A stretch of DNA of 64,000 bases. It comes from Gossypium raimondii (lineage: Eukaryota; Streptophyta; Magnoliopsida; Malvales; Malvaceae). This document shows positions 1 to 12,129 of the stretch, in pieces. A model generated the notes under the pieces. It had not been told where the DNA came from, did not search any database, and saw only the letters and a program-made list of their open reading frames with translations. The DNA is taken from contig NC_068571.1 in the NCBI RefSeq assembly GCF_025698545.1, forward strand, positions 11,678,160-11,742,159. Reading direction: 5' to 3'. How positions within the stretch are numbered: the first letter of the stretch is position 1; the number at the start of each line of letters is the position of its first letter. A program made the position numbers and the translations under genes.

Positions 1-479
1 TATTAACAACAATATTCATGCTAATTCAATAAAGACTCAATCAAAATTTATAATTTATATTTTAATCCTTATAGATGCCACAAAATCATTGACATAAGCA
101 AAAATACCACAAGTTGCATTTTGATATGCTCCACATGGCCTCCCAAAATTTTTTTAACCCCATTAACTCTAAGGTCTTAATCAGTGGACAAAATTAAATT
201 TTAAGTATCAAAATGAATAAAAAATTTAAATATTAAAGGAGAAAAATGATACAATTCAGAGGTCAAATTGTTAATGAAATAATTTTATAATTACAATTGT
301 AAAATTTCATATAACTTATTAACAAAGTAAAAATTATAAATTTATATAATTATCATAATTTTATGATACTTAATAGAAAATATTTTTTCTTATACATAAC
401 TAATTGATAATATATATTTATATTAAACATAATAATTAAAAGGTTGACTTACAAAAGATTAGTAAATTTTTTTAAGAGT
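1..479. other. AT-rich intergenic sequence, no feature seen
   Basis: Very AT-rich sequence upstream of the LINE. I see no coding potential, no terminal repeats and no RNA gene. Confidence 0.6.
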
Positions 480-579
480 TGAAAATTAACATGTAGGTCA
501 AGAGTACTCTCTCTTAGTATCCCAAAGAAACAGGTATGGCTGTTGTTGGGGTGGAGTAGGGCACTGACCTCTATCTAAT

Positions 580-1690
580 ATGGCAGGAGACGAGATCTCT
601 CTCTTAGTAGACGAATTAATACAGTTGACGGTCAAAAGTTCCTCGGTTGTATCGAAAATTAGATTATCACTATAATGTTCTGTGTGGACGAGGAAATCAT
701 ACAATCCAAATAGTTTTCGTGCACAGCTTAGAAGTATATGGAAAACGAAAAGAAAATTTGGAATCCAAATGGTTGGGCAGAATCTGTTTCAGATCTCATT
801 CTAGGATGAAAATGACCTTCCGTGGCTATTTAGAAGACAATTGATAATTTTTGATAGATTGAAAGAGGCGACAAAGAGGAGCAAAATAAAATTGATTTTC
901 TCTCCGTTTTGGCTAAGAATTGGCCCTTGCCCACCAGAATGTGAGAAGAAAAATCTGATATATGTAGTAGGCTCTACTTTTGGAGGAATATTAAGGTCGG
1001 AGATAAAAAATGATGCTTGTCATTTGAAAGTCCAATTGGATGCTCAAAAACCTCTTCGGAGTGGAATCTTTATTGCAATGGGCGATCAAAGAAGAGTCTG
1101 GCTCCCTTTTAAATACAAATCCTTACAGAATTTTTGCATTGGCTTTGGAAGGAAGGGACATGTCGCGAAAGAGTGCACAGAGATCTCAAAACTGGGGAAA
1201 GAAATAGGGGAGGACGCCATTCTTTACTCACTAGCACTAAAAGCCGAATCTAATCTAATTGGTAAAGGGAGTTTGCAATGGGTTTTTCGGGAAAAAAATT
1301 TACGGAACAGTGCTTATATACTGGGGAAAAGGAAGAATGAGACACATCAAAAATTAATTTGGTAGAAGATATCATCACATGTAAAGAGCAGATGGCGACA
1401 CAACAATGGCAGAACAAACTACAAAACGTAATAACACCAACAGATCTGGGACATGCGAGGATATCTAGCAAGTCCGAAAATAGCAAGGCAAATAATCAGG
1501 GAAGTCTTGAATTAATTGAATCTGGTAGTACAGATCTTAAAGCTTTATTTGTAAAAATTGAACAGCGTTGGGAAACAACAAAAGCTAGGACGAATACTAT
1601 TGCAACTGAGATGGGTATTTCAGAAAACCATAAAAAGTTGAGTTGGAAACGAAAGGGAAGAATAGGGAAAATTAATGATGTCCAGATATA
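580..1690 (+). pseudogene. LINE ORF1 (DUF4283 / zinc-knuckle nucleic-acid-binding protein), broken
   Basis: In active LINEs ORF1 encodes the RNA-binding protein of the retrotransposition particle. The start chosen is ATG 580, reading MAGDEISLLVDEL, typical of plant LINE ORF1 starts; the frame stops near 675 and continues in other frames. At 841-1365 an open stretch carries the DUF4283-type sequence FSPFWLRIGPCPPECEKK and then the zinc knuckle FCIGFGRKGHVAKEC. The canonical knuckle is CX2CX4HX4C; here the second cysteine is phenylalanine, so one zinc ligand is lost. A further open stretch at 1359-1691 is the low-complexity C-terminal part. Family assignment rests on these motifs and the gene order. 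Confidence 0.8.
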
Positions 1691-1892
1691 AAATGTAATA
1701 TGTAAGAGAAAAGGTTTTTCAATTGAAGAAGAAGTTCCCGAAACCTGCTTAGATAGTGATAATAACTACAAAAAGACGCGATTGGAAATTAATGCAGTAA
1801 ATTCTCACGTTTTGGAGAAATTAGAAGATTAGTTTGGATGTGTCTTCACAATTAGGATCAGCGGCTGCCAATAGGCAAGCCGACCGGAGCCA

Positions 1893-2420
1893 ATGAAAAT
1901 AATAAGCTGGAATGTTCGAGGATTGGGGAGTCTTCGAGCAATTAGAAGGTTTCGGTTCGCAATGAAGCAACACAATCCCCAATTGGTCTTCTTCATAGAG
2001 AAGAAAGTGAATGGCATTCATATAGAAAGGATTAGGAGAAGTGGATTCAAAAATGGCTTTGATGTTGAGGTAAATTGGTTCTTGAGGTAAGCTTTCATTG
2101 GCTTGGAAACAAGATATTCAAGTTACGATCATCAACTACTCCAAAAATCATATAGACGCTCTTATTAAAGAAAATCAAGGTAACAGAGATTGGCGTTTCA
2201 CGGGATTTTTTGGAACTCCTTTCACAAATGAAAGGTGTAGAACTTGGAATTTCTTAAGATAATTGGGAAGGATTTGGACTCATCCTTGGCTTGTTTGCGG
2301 AGATTTTAACGAAATTCTATACTCATTCGAGAAGAGAGAAGGGGTGCCAAGAGATGAAAAGAGAATAAAGGCTTTCTGTACTGTTTTAGATGAGTGTCAA
2401 CTCATGGATGTAAGGTTTTC
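1893..2420 (+). pseudogene. LINE endonuclease domain, broken
   Basis: The stretch starting MKIISWNVRGLGSLRAIRRF at 1893 is the N-terminus of the exonuclease-endonuclease-phosphatase domain that nicks target DNA for LINE insertion. The acidic residue in FFIEKKVN corresponds to the conserved glutamate. The frame stops at about 2090, but homology resumes in another frame at about 2275-2410, with PWLVCGDFNEILYSFEKREG, the conserved GDFNE catalytic block. Stops and shifts between the blocks make it inactive. Confidence 0.8.
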
Positions 2421-2765
2421 TAGTTTATGGTTCACATAGGCATAGGGAAACTTACCAGAAACATACGGGAAATGTTAGATAGAGGGGTGGCATATGCAAA
2501 GTGGTTTTTGACTTTTTCACATGCATGTATTCAACATTTTCCCTACTCACATTCAGGTTATTGTCCTCTCCTCATTCTTATAGAGAAGGAAAGTACTAAG
2601 ATTCAAAATGTTTTCTTTCGGTTTGAAGCCTGGTGGCTATTAGAAAGTTCTTTCAAGAAGATGATGGCTGTTTTTTGAGAAAAACTTGTAGGACCACTAC
2701 CGAAAAAACTTGAAAATCTAAAATAGGGAATACTTCAATGGGCAATTCAAATTTAAAAATGAAGG

Positions 2766-4215
2766 GTGGGGATCAAGCAAAAGTTAAGCCAAAAATTGGA
2801 GAGCTTGTTAGAGGAGGACAAGAATGATGAGAACTTGGCTGAAATTATAAACACAAAGATACATCTTAATCTAGAAATTGATAAAGATGAAGCTTACTGG
2901 GAGCAAAGAGCACGTGTCAATTGGCTAAAATCAGGGGATAGAAATACGTCGTTCTTTCGTAAGTGGGCCACTCAGCGGAATAGAACTAATGTTATCAATA
3001 GCTTATGAAATAAAAATGGGGAAGAAGTCAATGATGAGGTCGAGATAGAAATGATAACAAAATTTTTTTTTCAAGAGCTGTTCATGTCGAGAGGTATAAG
3101 AAACACTGATCAGGTTTTACAATGAGTTAATAGATGCATAACTGAAGATATAAATCTACAGCTTACATCAGAATACACTGCTGAAGAATTTTGACAACTT
3201 TGAAGGGAATGGGTCCTACAAAGGCTCCCGGAGACGACGACTTTCCAGCAATTTTCTTCCAAAAGTGCTGGCACATAATTGGTACTGAGGTAACCTCTTT
3301 TTGTTTGGAAATTTTAAATCAAGGAAGAGATTTAGAAAGTCTTAATGTCACGAACATTGTATTGTTTCCCAAAACTTCCCAACCCACAAATATGACAAAT
3401 TTTAAACCTATTAGTCTATGCAATATCCTATACAAATTAATAGCTAAGGTAGGAGCTAATAGATTTCAACATGTTTGGGAAGCATGTATTGATAAAGCAC
3501 AAAGTGCCTTAGTTCTAGGACGATTAATTACTAATAATGTGCTAGTAGCCTACGAAATAATGCATACTCTAAAGAATAAGAGGGTGGGGAAAAAAGGGCA
3601 TATGGCACTCAAGCTTGATATGAGTAAAGCTTATGATAAGGTTGAATGAGACTTTCTAAGGGTTATGATGGAGCGAATGGGTTTTGTGTAATCTTGGGTA
3701 GCTTTTATAATGAAATGTATTTCGATGGTCTTTTACTCAGTTATTCTAAATGGAGATAAAGGAGATCGTTTTAGGCCAATGATTGGACTCCATCAAGGGG
3801 ACCCTCTTATCCCCTATTTGTTTCTGATTTGCAGTGAAGGTCTATCGTCCCTCATACGTTTAGCTTTAAAAAGGGGGAGATTAAATGATTAAGAACAAGT
3901 ATGCGAGGCCCACAGATTTCACACCTCTTCATAGATGATTGCATTATATTTGGTGAGGCAACATCTTTAGGAGCTCAACAGATTAGAGGAATATTAAAAG
4001 AGTACGAATTATGTTCTGGTCAGTGTGTGAATTTTGAAAAGTTTACAATATTTTTTAGCACTAATACCACAGAAGCTGATAGACCAATGGTTACAAGTTT
4101 GCTAAGAGTGAGAAGATCGAATGATATTGAAAAGTATCTTGGTATTCTTAACTTGGTAAGGAAGAGAAAGAAAACCTCCTTTCAAAACTTAAAGGATCGA
4201 ATCAAAAAGTGAATT
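2766..4215 (+). pseudogene. LINE reverse transcriptase, broken
   Basis: 2766-3008 holds the pre-RT region (YWEQRARVNWLKSGDRNTSFF). 3191-3649 holds RT blocks with APGDDDFPAIFFQKCW, FKPISLCNILYKLIAK and LDMSKAYDKVE. 3710-3892 holds HQGDPLIPYLFLICSEGL. 3901-4212 holds the catalytic block HLFIDDCIIFGEA, in place of the usual FADD; the two aspartates survive but the block looks one residue short. In-frame stops at about 3006, 3187, 3647 and 3890 separate the parts, so no continuous RT can be made. Confidence 0.85.
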
Positions 4216-4239
4216 GATGGATAGAACTTAAGATTCATG

Positions 4240-5960
4240 TATCAAGGAGGAAAGGAAATCTTTATCAAATCAGTCTTGCAAGCGATTCTTACCTATTCCA
4301 TGATGTGCTTTCTACTACCAAGAAATTTGTGTGGAGAAATGGAATCAATTATAGCTAAGTATTAGTGGCAGAAAAAGGCATGGACGGAAAGGAATACTTT
4401 GGTGCAGTTGGGAGAAAATTTGTGAATTAAAACAAGGAGGGTTAGGTTTTAAGAATCTGGTCAAATTTAATGTGGCCCTCCTTGTGAAGCAAGGATGGCG
4501 TCTAATTGATCAACCAGACTCTCTATTAGCACAGGTTTTAAAAGTAAAGTATTATCCGTCATCTAATTTCCTACAAGTTGAGTTAGGTCGCACAACATCA
4601 TACACATGGAAAAGTATTTGGGTAGCAAAAGGCCTCCTTAGAGAAGGATTGGGTTGGAAAGTTGGTACAGGAGAAAGTATTTTAATTAATAAGGATGCGT
4701 GGCTGCCCGGGGTAGACAATTAAAAAGTCTATCATCAAATTACTAACATAGATATTACTACTGTTGCATCTTTAATTGATAGTAACAATAAAGTGTGGAG
4801 GGAAGAGCTTATTCGTAATACCTTTGAGGCGAACGATTTGGATAGAATCTTGCAGATCCCAATAGCAAGAGACGGGCATACTGATATGGTCATCTGGCGA
4901 GGTGAGCCCTCAGGTACATTCACAGTCCGAAGTGCCTATAAACTATTACAGACCCAGAATAATACAACTAGCTCTAATGCTACACAGAACACAACCAAAC
5001 AATTTTACAAACAACTATGTGAACTCCAAATCCCCAACAAAATCAAGATCATGCTTTGGAGAGTGTCTTAGATCTATATTCCGACAATGGCCAATTTAAA
5101 CGTTAGGAGAGTGGCCCATAGCAATCAGTTCCCCAGGTGCAAAGTGGGTGGTGAGACTTTGGCACGCCTTCGTTGAATGTCCTGTAGCAGTAGAATTATG
5201 GAAAAATGTAAACTTCGGATGGATAGGTCAAAGTGAACCAACAGACTGCTTTGAATGGCTTATATGGGTTTTTAGCAGATGTTTGGAACCCCATCGTCGC
5301 TTGTTCATCTATGAAATATGGGTACTTTGGCTGGACAGAAACAAAAATCTATATGAAAGGAAATCATATTCAGGGATAGAAGCAGCAAATTATGTCAAAT
5401 ATTTCATTTGTGAACTTGACGGTTTGACCGAGAGAAAGATTAACACTATTGGGGAAAAAGAGAAATGGAAAGCACCTGAAAACCCAACCATCAAAATCAA
5501 CTTTGATGCCTCTTTCGAAAGTATGAGTTACAAATCGGCATCAGCGATTGTGGCACGAAATGGTAATAGAGAAATCAAGATTTCTAAATCTTGCCTCCAT
5601 ACAGCGGTGGGCATGGCCTTTGACGCAGAAGCCATTGCATGTTATGAAGCCATCCTTACAGGAATAGATATGGGTCTCACATATGTTATTGTGAAAGGAG
5701 ACTCTAAATCCATCATCAACAAATGCATGACAAAATCGGTTGATAAATCACAAATCAGTGCACATATCACAAACATCCAAAAGGAAAAAGTAAGATTTCA
5801 GTCAATTATTTTTCACTTTGTTTTGAGATCGGCTAATCAGTTAGCCCACATCATCGCCACAACAAGTCTTAAACAGAAGGAAATGGTTTACCTGATTGGA
5901 AAGGTCCCTTGCTACGCTAAAAGGCAATCGAAAATGGAATGGCTAAGAGAACCAGACTAA
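4240..5960 (+). pseudogene. LINE zf-RVT region and RNase H domain, 3' end of ORF2
   Basis: 4472-4723 continues the post-RT region (ALLVKQGWRLIDQPDSLLAQVLK). 4860-5070 holds the zf-RVT-like stretch with GTFTVRSAYKLLQ and LQIPNKIKIMLWRVS. A 270-codon open stretch at 5148-5960 ends in an RNase H (RVT_3-type) domain. Its acidic residues are visible in INFDASFES, DAEAIACYEA and KGDSKSIINK, so the RNase H core looks complete. It is still only the tail of a broken ORF2, and no independent start is implied. Confidence 0.8.
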
Positions 5961-6059
5961 AGCAGATAGGTGGGAAGAAGAGGAAAAGGGAGCTGAGATG
6001 CCCTTCATCCAATCTGGTCAAAATTTCTCAGATCTTCAAATCCAACAAAAATCTAAAAG

Positions 6060-6306
6060 ATACACAACAAGTTATAATATTTTTTTATATTCTTACTAAA
6101 ATATAATAATATTAACTAATTTAAATATTATTTAAATGCATAATTGTTACTTGATAATAACATGTCTAAAATAGACATTTTATTTCTCAAAAGTACTTTT
6201 TGACAGCAATGCTAAACACTCAAATTTTAAACCAAACTTTTCAAAAGCACTTCTCAAAAGCACTTTTCCATAATACTTTTCAAAAGCAATGAAGAACTGG
6301 CCCTTA
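6060..6306. mobile_element. Small element fragment in the LINE 3' UTR (MITE-like)
   Basis: Between the RNase H stop and the LINE 3' end lies sequence unlike a LINE UTR. It is AT-rich, with several AAAAGCACTTTT-type repeats between 6185 and 6290 and a right end reading GGCCCTTAG. The right end resembles a MITE terminus of the GGGCC... type followed by a TTA target site. I cannot find the matching left end, so this may be a fragment. Confidence 0.35.
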
Positions 6307-6720
6307 GTTCTAGAGTATTTTGTGTTGTTTTTGATGATTTGATTCCAAGTAGATTTTAGGACTATTTCCATTGGCTATTGTAGGATTATACATTGTTTGG
6401 TTTATTTTGTTTAATAAAAACCCCCAATTTAGATTAAAAAAAAAAGAGTTAACATACAAATAAATTTATTTAATTATTAAAATTATTTATTGATATCACG
6501 CTTTAATTATTACAAATAAAAATTTAAAATATAGAAATATTATTGATATCAGGCTATAATTTTTTTATTATATTTATTGATATCTTGAAATCAAATTTAA
6601 ATGTGGATGATTATATTAATTAAATAAATCAGGTGTCATAAAACAAATATATATACACATAGTTTTAGTACAACCACTAGTATAAAATAGGATTGGTGTC
6701 AAATTCTAAATTATGATATC

Positions 6721-6808
6721 CTCGTATCTCCAAGACGACGTAGGCCATACCCACAAATCATGGCCTCATATATCCAAGACGATGTAGGTCATACCCACAA
6801 ATCATGCC
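6721..6808. repeat. Tandem repeat, 2 x 44 bp
   Basis: Two adjacent copies of a 44-base unit (6721-6764 and 6765-6808) share CCAAGACGAYGTAGGYCATA and CCCACAAATCATG and differ at a few positions. There is no coding meaning that I can see. Confidence 0.8.
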
Positions 6809-6940
6809 TTATTTGCTTCCTCAAACAATAACTTCACAAGGTTGCTGCATGTCTACAAATCTCACTGCATATCTACCTTTCAAGTTTTGATAAATAAAAT
6901 AAAATTCTCACTGCTACACATAAATTTACTTCATCCAACC

Positions 6941-7483
6941 TACAAACTGTTCATGGCCTAGCCACTCGGCCCGACTCGAAAGCCTATCCGGAAAGTGGGA
7001 GAATTTACGTAAAAATAAGATATGAAAAATGAACTTGGACAAAAAAAATAAAGCCCCTTTAGAAAACGGGCTAGGCCTTGGGTAAGGCTTTTTTTCCTTG
7101 AGTTCGACCTAGTCCGACCCGAATTTGCAAAAAGAAAAAAAATGTTGTTTTCCTGTTGTTTTCTCACTGTTTTGTTGTCATTTCACTATTATTTTGTTGT
7201 TATTATTTGGATATTGTATAACTCTTATTTTATTGTTAAATTTGCTATTATTTTAGAGGCATTTGCTTGTTAAATTGCACCTATATTAGTGTTATTTAAG
7301 TATAAAGATTTTTTTAAAAAATTTATTTTCAATTTGTTGGAAAATATTTATTTTAATGTTTTTAGTTTTTTGATGTATTATATTTATTTTAAAAAAATTT
7401 TAGACCCATTTTTCGACACGAGCCTAAAACGTTTTTCAAGGCCTAATCCGAACCCAACTCAGCCCGACCCATAGACAGATCTA
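6941..7483. mobile_element. Non-autonomous hAT-like element with 8-bp target duplication
   Basis: The element is flanked by a perfect 8-bp direct repeat ATCCAACC (6933-6940 and 7484-7491). Its ends are imperfect inverted repeats: left TACAAACTGTTCATGG, right (reverse complement) TAGATCTGTCTATGGG. Both arms are rich in CGGCCCGA/GGCCTA blocks and the middle is AT-rich. An 8-bp duplication and TA(G)-type ends fit the hAT superfamily. There is no transposase. Short open stretches across it are incidental. Confidence 0.75.
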
Positions 7484-7491
7484 ATCCAACC

Positions 7492-8089
7492 CAACCATTA
7501 GATTCCACGCATTTTGGTTTTTTTCATTTAAAGATTGAAATTGAAATATGCTCCAAAAAATTTATTTTTAGAAATTTAATTTATCTATTTTTAGATTTAA
7601 AATGTAAGTTCAATTGTTTACGCAATTAAATTTTTATGTGAAATTTAAATTCATTATAAATGTTTTTATTACATGGCTATTAAGTGAATGTTTTATTATT
7701 ATTATTTCAAAATGTTACACTGACAAATTTAATAGAATAATTTTAACTATAGTAATGGTTGGACTTGAATTTTGAAATTTGAAAAGTAAAAGAATTGAAT
7801 TCCTAAAAATATAAGTAGAGAGACTAAGTTCCAAATGTAAAAAAGTACAAGAACTTGAAGTATATTTTAATATGGATATATATAAAACTTATATATGAAC
7901 TTTGCTTCAATGTGCAATTTCATACATGGACTTTTATTTGGAGCAATTGTACACATGAAGCTTGTATTGTCATTCATATGCATACATGAAATTCGATTTT
8001 GATTCAATTGTATATATTTAAAGAAATGAATTTGAAGATAAATGTTTGATATAGTGTGGATTAGTATCAATATATGTTAGACTCAATTG
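7492..8089. other. AT-rich intergenic sequence, no feature seen
   Basis: AT-rich sequence without convincing genes. It contains a loose internal repetition around 7860-8010 (CATACATG-type words), which I could not assign to an element. Confidence 0.5.
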
Positions 8090-8425
8090 CTTTAAAAATA
8101 TACAATTCAAGTAATATAGAATTACAGAATATTTGATTCTCTATCCACCACTAATAAATAATAACATAATATATCATTATTGAATAAAATAAAAATAACG
8201 GAGGACTTATAAAAATATTAGTAATTTTATTTAAATATAATTAGCTAATAATTAATTATAAATAAATATAAAAACTTTAACACTAAACTCGAGATCATAT
8301 ATCCAAGACCTTAAACTTTGAACTCAAGATCCTAAATATTAAACCTTAAACTCGTGACTTATTAATATTTATTAATCATTTTATAATTGATTAATATTTA
8401 ATTATGCTTGAATAAAATTATTAGG
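8090..8425. repeat. Foldback (hairpin) MITE-like element, copy 1
   Basis: The two halves are imperfect inverted repeats. AGTAATTTTATTTAAATATA near 8217 pairs with the reverse complement of the stretch ending near 8425 (GCTTGAATAAAATTATTA). The centre, about 8285-8350, has repeated CTYGAGATC/CCTTAAACT words. A related copy lies on the other side of the PHT1 gene (12130-12420). Ends are approximate. Confidence 0.6.
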
Positions 8426-8452
8426 AACAATATTTTTTTTTGTTTTATTTAA

Positions 8453-8819
8453 GGGTTAATATATGTTCAAGTTGCACCTGATTTTTTTTTTCTCAATTTG
8501 GTACCTAAGTTTGGCTTCAATTTGGTACCCAAACCAAACAACATCATGTGACCCAATAAATATTTGACATGTGTGCTCTAATAAAAAATATAAGTATTCG
8601 TGTGACAAAAGAAAAAACTCATATACCAAATTGAATATTTAAGTCAAACTTAGATACATGTATGGGACAAAGGAAAACTCAAGTATCAGTTTGAAAAAAG
8701 TTTAAGTACCAAACTGAATATTGAAACCAAATTCAAGTACCAAATTGAGATAAAAAAAATCTAAAGTATCAAATTGAACATTGAAACTAACTAAAGATAC
8801 CAAATAGTATATTAATCCT
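8453..8819. mobile_element. Small TIR element (MITE) with internal TACCAAATTGA repeats
   Basis: The left end GGGTTAATATATG and right end (reverse complement) GGATTAATATACT form short inverted repeats. Flanking TATTTA on both sides is a possible but weak target duplication. The body carries many copies of TACCAAATTGA/TCAATTTGGTACC in both orientations. No coding sequence. It ends about 0.7 kb upstream of the PHT1 start. Confidence 0.55.
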
Positions 8820-9532
8820 CTATTTAGTGATGAAGTGCCAACATGGCATGACTTTGAGAGAAAGAAGATTAGAGAATTAATCTAGAAACCGAAACTTAGA
8901 GCAAGAAATGTTGAAGCAGCCAAATGTTGAGTCCTAAACCCAACAAAGTGGAGGCCGAGAGAGATTAGAGGACTATTTGGCGTTTTAAATTGGGCAAAGC
9001 ATAATTCTTTTGTACTTTGCTGGTCAATTTAGGACTGTGATTTACGTGAAGAATAAACCCAAAAAAGATACAAGAGTTGGAAACAACCCCGAACTCAATG
9101 CTGTGATGATAAGACTGCACATAAAAGGGGTATTCTCCCCAACATTCATTTTGGTTACGCATTATTCACTCAACTTCACACTTAGTCAAAATTCTTTAAA
9201 AAAAAAAAAAGAATATCAATAATCAAATCCGTTTTGAAAAACCCAAATCAAATTAGAAATTCAAACCTGAAAACTATACTTCAAATCTTGCTAAAATCTA
9301 GTCCCTAAAAGCTAACCAATTATAGAAAAATATGGTGTGACTATAGAGAATATGTCAAAAGATTCTCTTCGTTAATTTTTCTCCCTTTTATTACTCTTTA
9401 AAATCTCCACAACTGGAAATTGAAAACCAAACAAGAGCTTCCATTGCGCTTAAATACGGAACGAAACCAACAATTAGCTAATACAGCAAAGACTTGTGAG
9501 TTGTGGGAAAGGGTAGCAGCTATTAGCTAGTG
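8820..9532 (+). promoter_or_regulatory. Upstream region of the PHT1 gene with TATA-like box
   Basis: Gene-free stretch immediately upstream of the transporter. A TATA-like TTAAATA sits at 9450-9456, about 80 bases before the ATG, which would give a short 5' leader. I looked for the phosphate-starvation P1BS motif (GNATATNC) and found only near-misses such as GAATATGT around 9350, and no clear mycorrhiza-type CTTCTTGTTC box. Regulation by phosphate supply is known for the family but is not visible here. Confidence 0.35.
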
Positions 9533-11110
9533 ATGCCAAAGGATAATCTGCAAGTGCTTAATGCGCTTGATGGTGCCAAAACACAATGGTACCATTTCAC
9601 GGCAATCATCATTGCTGGCATGGGATTTTTCACTGATGCTTACGACTTGTTTTGCATATCGTTGGTCACCAAATTGCTTGGTCGCATTTATTACCACAAA
9701 GCAGGCTCTTCTACCCCTGGTAGTCTTCCTTCCAATGTAGCAGCTGCTGTCAATGGTGTCGCCTTTTGTGGTACCCTTACGGGCCAACTCTTTTTCGGTT
9801 GGCTCGGTGACAAGTTGGGCCGGAAACGTGTCTATGGCATCACCCTTTTGCTCATGGTTATCTGTTCTCTTGCCTCCGGCCTTTCCTTTGGTCGTCACCC
9901 TAATGATGTTATGGCTACCCTCTGTTTCTTTCGATTCTGGCTCGGTTTTGGCATCGGTGGTGATTATCCTCTTTCGGCTACAATCATGTCGGAATATGCT
10001 AACAAAAAGACTCGTGGGGCTTTCATTGCTGCTGTTTTTGCAATGCAAGGTTTTGGGATTTTGGCTGGTGGGATGGTTGCGATTCTAGTTTCAGGAGCTT
10101 TCAAGGCCCAATACCCTTCACCACCTTATTTTAAGAATCCAAATGGATCCACCGTACCGGAAGCTGATTATGTATGGAGGATCATTTTGATGTTTGGTGC
10201 AGTCCCAGCTTTGCTCACTTATTACTGGCGCATGAAGATGCCTGAAACTGCTCGTTACACGGCTTTAGTCGCCAAGGATGCGAAACAGGCCGCCGCGGAT
10301 ATGTCTAAAGTTCTTCAGGTCGATTTAGAAGAAGAACGACAACTAGAGAAACCAGGAGAGAAAAGAGGGAATGATTTTGGTTTGTTCACCACAAAGTTTC
10401 TGAGTAAACATGGGCTTCACTTGCTTGGCACAGCAAGTACTTGGTTCTTGTTGGACATTGCCTTCTACAGTCAGAACCTGTTTCAAAAGGACATCTTCAG
10501 TGCCATTGGTTGGATTCCAAAGGCGAAAACCATGAACGCTCTTGAAGAAGTTTACAGCATCGCAAGAGCTCAAACCCTCATTGCACTATTCAGCACAGTC
10601 CCTGGATATTGGTTCACCGTGGCATTGATAGACAAGATGGGGAGATTCAGGATTCAATTGATGGGGTTCTTCTTCATGACATTGTTTATGTTTGCCTTGG
10701 CAATCCCGTACCACCATTGGACTTTACCAAACAACAGAATTGGGTTCGTTATAATGTACTCCCTCACCTTTTTCTTCTCGAATTTCGGCCCGAACGCGAC
10801 CACGTTCGTCGTCCCTGCCGAGATTTTCCCGGCAAGGTTGAGATCAACATGCCATGGAATATCAGCAGCATCGGGTAAAGCAGGAGCAATGGTGGGTGCG
10901 TTTGGGTTTTTATATGCGGCAGATGCCATTGGAGTGCAAAAATCGCTTATAATATTGGGAGTGATCAGCTTCTTGGGGATGTTGTTCACGTTTTTGGTGC
11001 CGGAATCGAAAGGGAAATCACTGGAAGAAATGTCGGGCGAAGTTGAGCAAGAAAATGGAAATCAAACACAAGGTGGACGACAGAGTAATACTGAGATTCG
11101 AATTGCATAA
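9533..11110 (+). CDS. PHT1: PHT1-family high-affinity inorganic phosphate transporter
   Basis: Intact single-exon gene of 525 codons, the usual PHT1 length. The product is a plasma-membrane H+/phosphate symporter of the major facilitator superfamily, about 12 membrane spans with a large central cytosolic loop (roughly residues 235-290). I start at ATG 9533 ([21 protein letters not shown]). The PHT1 signature [13 protein letters not shown] is at residues 142-154. Residues reported as important in plant PHT1 proteins are present: D35 and D38 (TDAYDLF), D144, W304 and D308 (WFLLDIAFY), Y312 and N421 (GPNATT). LGDKLGRKR after the second span is the usual MFS loop. The C-terminus is hydrophilic ([10 protein letters not shown]), the region through which trafficking is controlled in the family. 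No frameshift or stop, and codon use is less AT-biased than the flanks. It is the only intact host gene in the window. The exact paralogue cannot be named without a phylogeny. Confidence 0.97.
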   Translation: MPKDNLQVLNALDGAKTQWYHFTAIIIAGMGFFTDAYDLFCISLVTKLLGRIYYHKAGSSTPGSLPSNVAAAVNGVAFCGTLTGQLFFGWLGDKLGRKRVYGITLLLMVICSLASGLSFGRHPNDVMATLCFFRFWLGFGIGGDYPLSATIMSEYANKKTRGAFIAAVFAMQGFGILAGGMVAILVSGAFKAQYPSPPYFKNPNGSTVPEADYVWRIILMFGAVPALLTYYWRMKMPETARYTALVAKDAKQAAADMSKVLQVDLEEERQLEKPGEKRGNDFGLFTTKFLSKHGLHLLGTASTWFLLDIAFYSQNLFQKDIFSAIGWIPKAKTMNALEEVYSIARAQTLIALFSTVPGYWFTVALIDKMGRFRIQLMGFFFMTLFMFALAIPYHHWTLPNNRIGFVIMYSLTFFFSNFGPNATTFVVPAEIFPARLRSTCHGISAASGKAGAMVGAFGFLYAADAIGVQKSLIILGVISFLGMLFTFLVPESKGKSLEEMSGEVEQENGNQTQGGRQSNTEIRIA

Positions 11111-11487
11111 GCTTAATTAAGCAAGGCACTGTAATTAATTAGTAGGAAAGTTTGAAGTGACATTAGGGGATCTTAGTTAATTATGTCTTTAATTAGCATT
11201 GCATCTTTGGATATTGCTTGCACTTTGTTTCTAGTTTTCTTATTTTGGCTTCCTTTTTAGTTAATGGAATGTCTCTTTTTTGAGTTTTCCATATACTTCC
11301 TAATTTTAGTATTTGGATCACTAGAAATTTTTAAGTCACTTTAAAAAATTACTATATATTTTTCTTTAACTATATATTTTTAAATATTTTATTAACCCCT
11401 ATTTCTGCTTTTCTATACTAAATATTTCTCTTAAAATAATGTGTATAAAATTAAAATAAATTTTTTAGTTTAAATCGTGAGTATAAA
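11111..11487 (+). other. 3' flank of PHT1
   Basis: Downstream untranslated and intergenic sequence. No canonical AATAAA close to the stop was seen; TTAATGGAAT near 11262 is a weak possibility for 3' end formation. No other feature. Confidence 0.4.
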
Positions 11488-11942
11488 GGGTAAACTATAA
11501 AAATAGTCACTTTTGTTTGCCTCATATTGTATTTTAGTTACTTGTGTTTGAAATGTTACGTTTTAGTCACTTACGTTATCGTTTTGTAACGAACTGGTCA
11601 CTTTACCATTAAACTTCGTTACCTCCCTAACAGCGGTTCTACAGGACAGTCCAAATGGGTTTTAAATGCTAACTTGAATGTTCTACGTGGCAGTCCAAAT
11701 TAAATTTATTTAATTAAAAACCTATTTTCATCCCAGCAACTGGACATCCAAGTTGGCATTTAAAACCCGTTTGGGCTGCCACGTAGGACTGTCGTTAAGG
11801 AGGTAATGAAGTTTAATAGTAGAGTGACCACTTCGTAACAAAACAATAACGTAAGTGACTAAAACATAACATTTCAAACATAAGTGACTACTATATAATC
11901 TGAGGCAAATAAAAATGACTTTTTTATTATTATAATTTACCC
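11488..11942. mobile_element. Long-TIR MITE (Mutator-like), downstream of PHT1
   Basis: The ends are long imperfect inverted repeats of roughly 200 bases: left GGGTAAACTATAAAAATAG, right (reverse complement) GGGTAAATTATAATAATAA. Both arms continue with the same blocks in mirror order (TTTTAGTCACTTACGTTA, CGTTACCTCC, GTTTTAAATGC). Long TIRs and no coding sequence suggest a Mutator-like MITE, but no clear 9-bp duplication is visible. A related partial copy lies at 37900-38050. Confidence 0.7.
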
Positions 11943-12129
11943 TTAAATAAATACATCCTAAGAAATTATCTTAATTAACAATAAATTAATATAAATAGTT
12001 ATCATATCTAAATTTGATTTTAAAATCAAATTACTTTATCATTACTAAAGTATAAAGCGGAGATACGTGCTAATGTCTAAGTAAAAAAAAAAAAAAAGAC
12101 ATTCTTTAAAAGGTTTTAACATAAAATCT

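Larger units (their letters stand above)
480..6445 (+). mobile_element. L1-type LINE retrotransposon, nearly full length, inactivated
   Basis: Domains appear in the order expected of a plant L1 LINE: ORF1 with a DUF4283-like region and a zinc knuckle, then apurinic-type endonuclease, reverse transcriptase, zf-RVT and a C-terminal RNase H. A 3' region ends in TTTAATAAAAACCCCC and an A-run at about 6435-6445. The 5' end is kept, because the ORF1 start (MAGDEIS) is visible at 580, so this is not the usual 5'-truncated copy. Many in-frame stops and frameshifts make it inactive. The exact 5' boundary and the target-site duplication are unresolved; a 7-base AAGAGTT occurs near both ends but is too short to trust. 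A separate small element seems to sit in its 3' UTR. Confidence 0.85.

Noticed and set aside
474..6450. AAGAGTT as target duplication of the LINE at 480
   Set aside because: Only seven bases and the 5' boundary is unclear.
9527..10989. Open frames antisense to or in other frames of PHT1 (for example 9527-10048 minus, 10654-10989 minus, 9753-10088 plus)
   Set aside because: Shadows of a well-conserved coding gene with relatively high GC; no independent domains.
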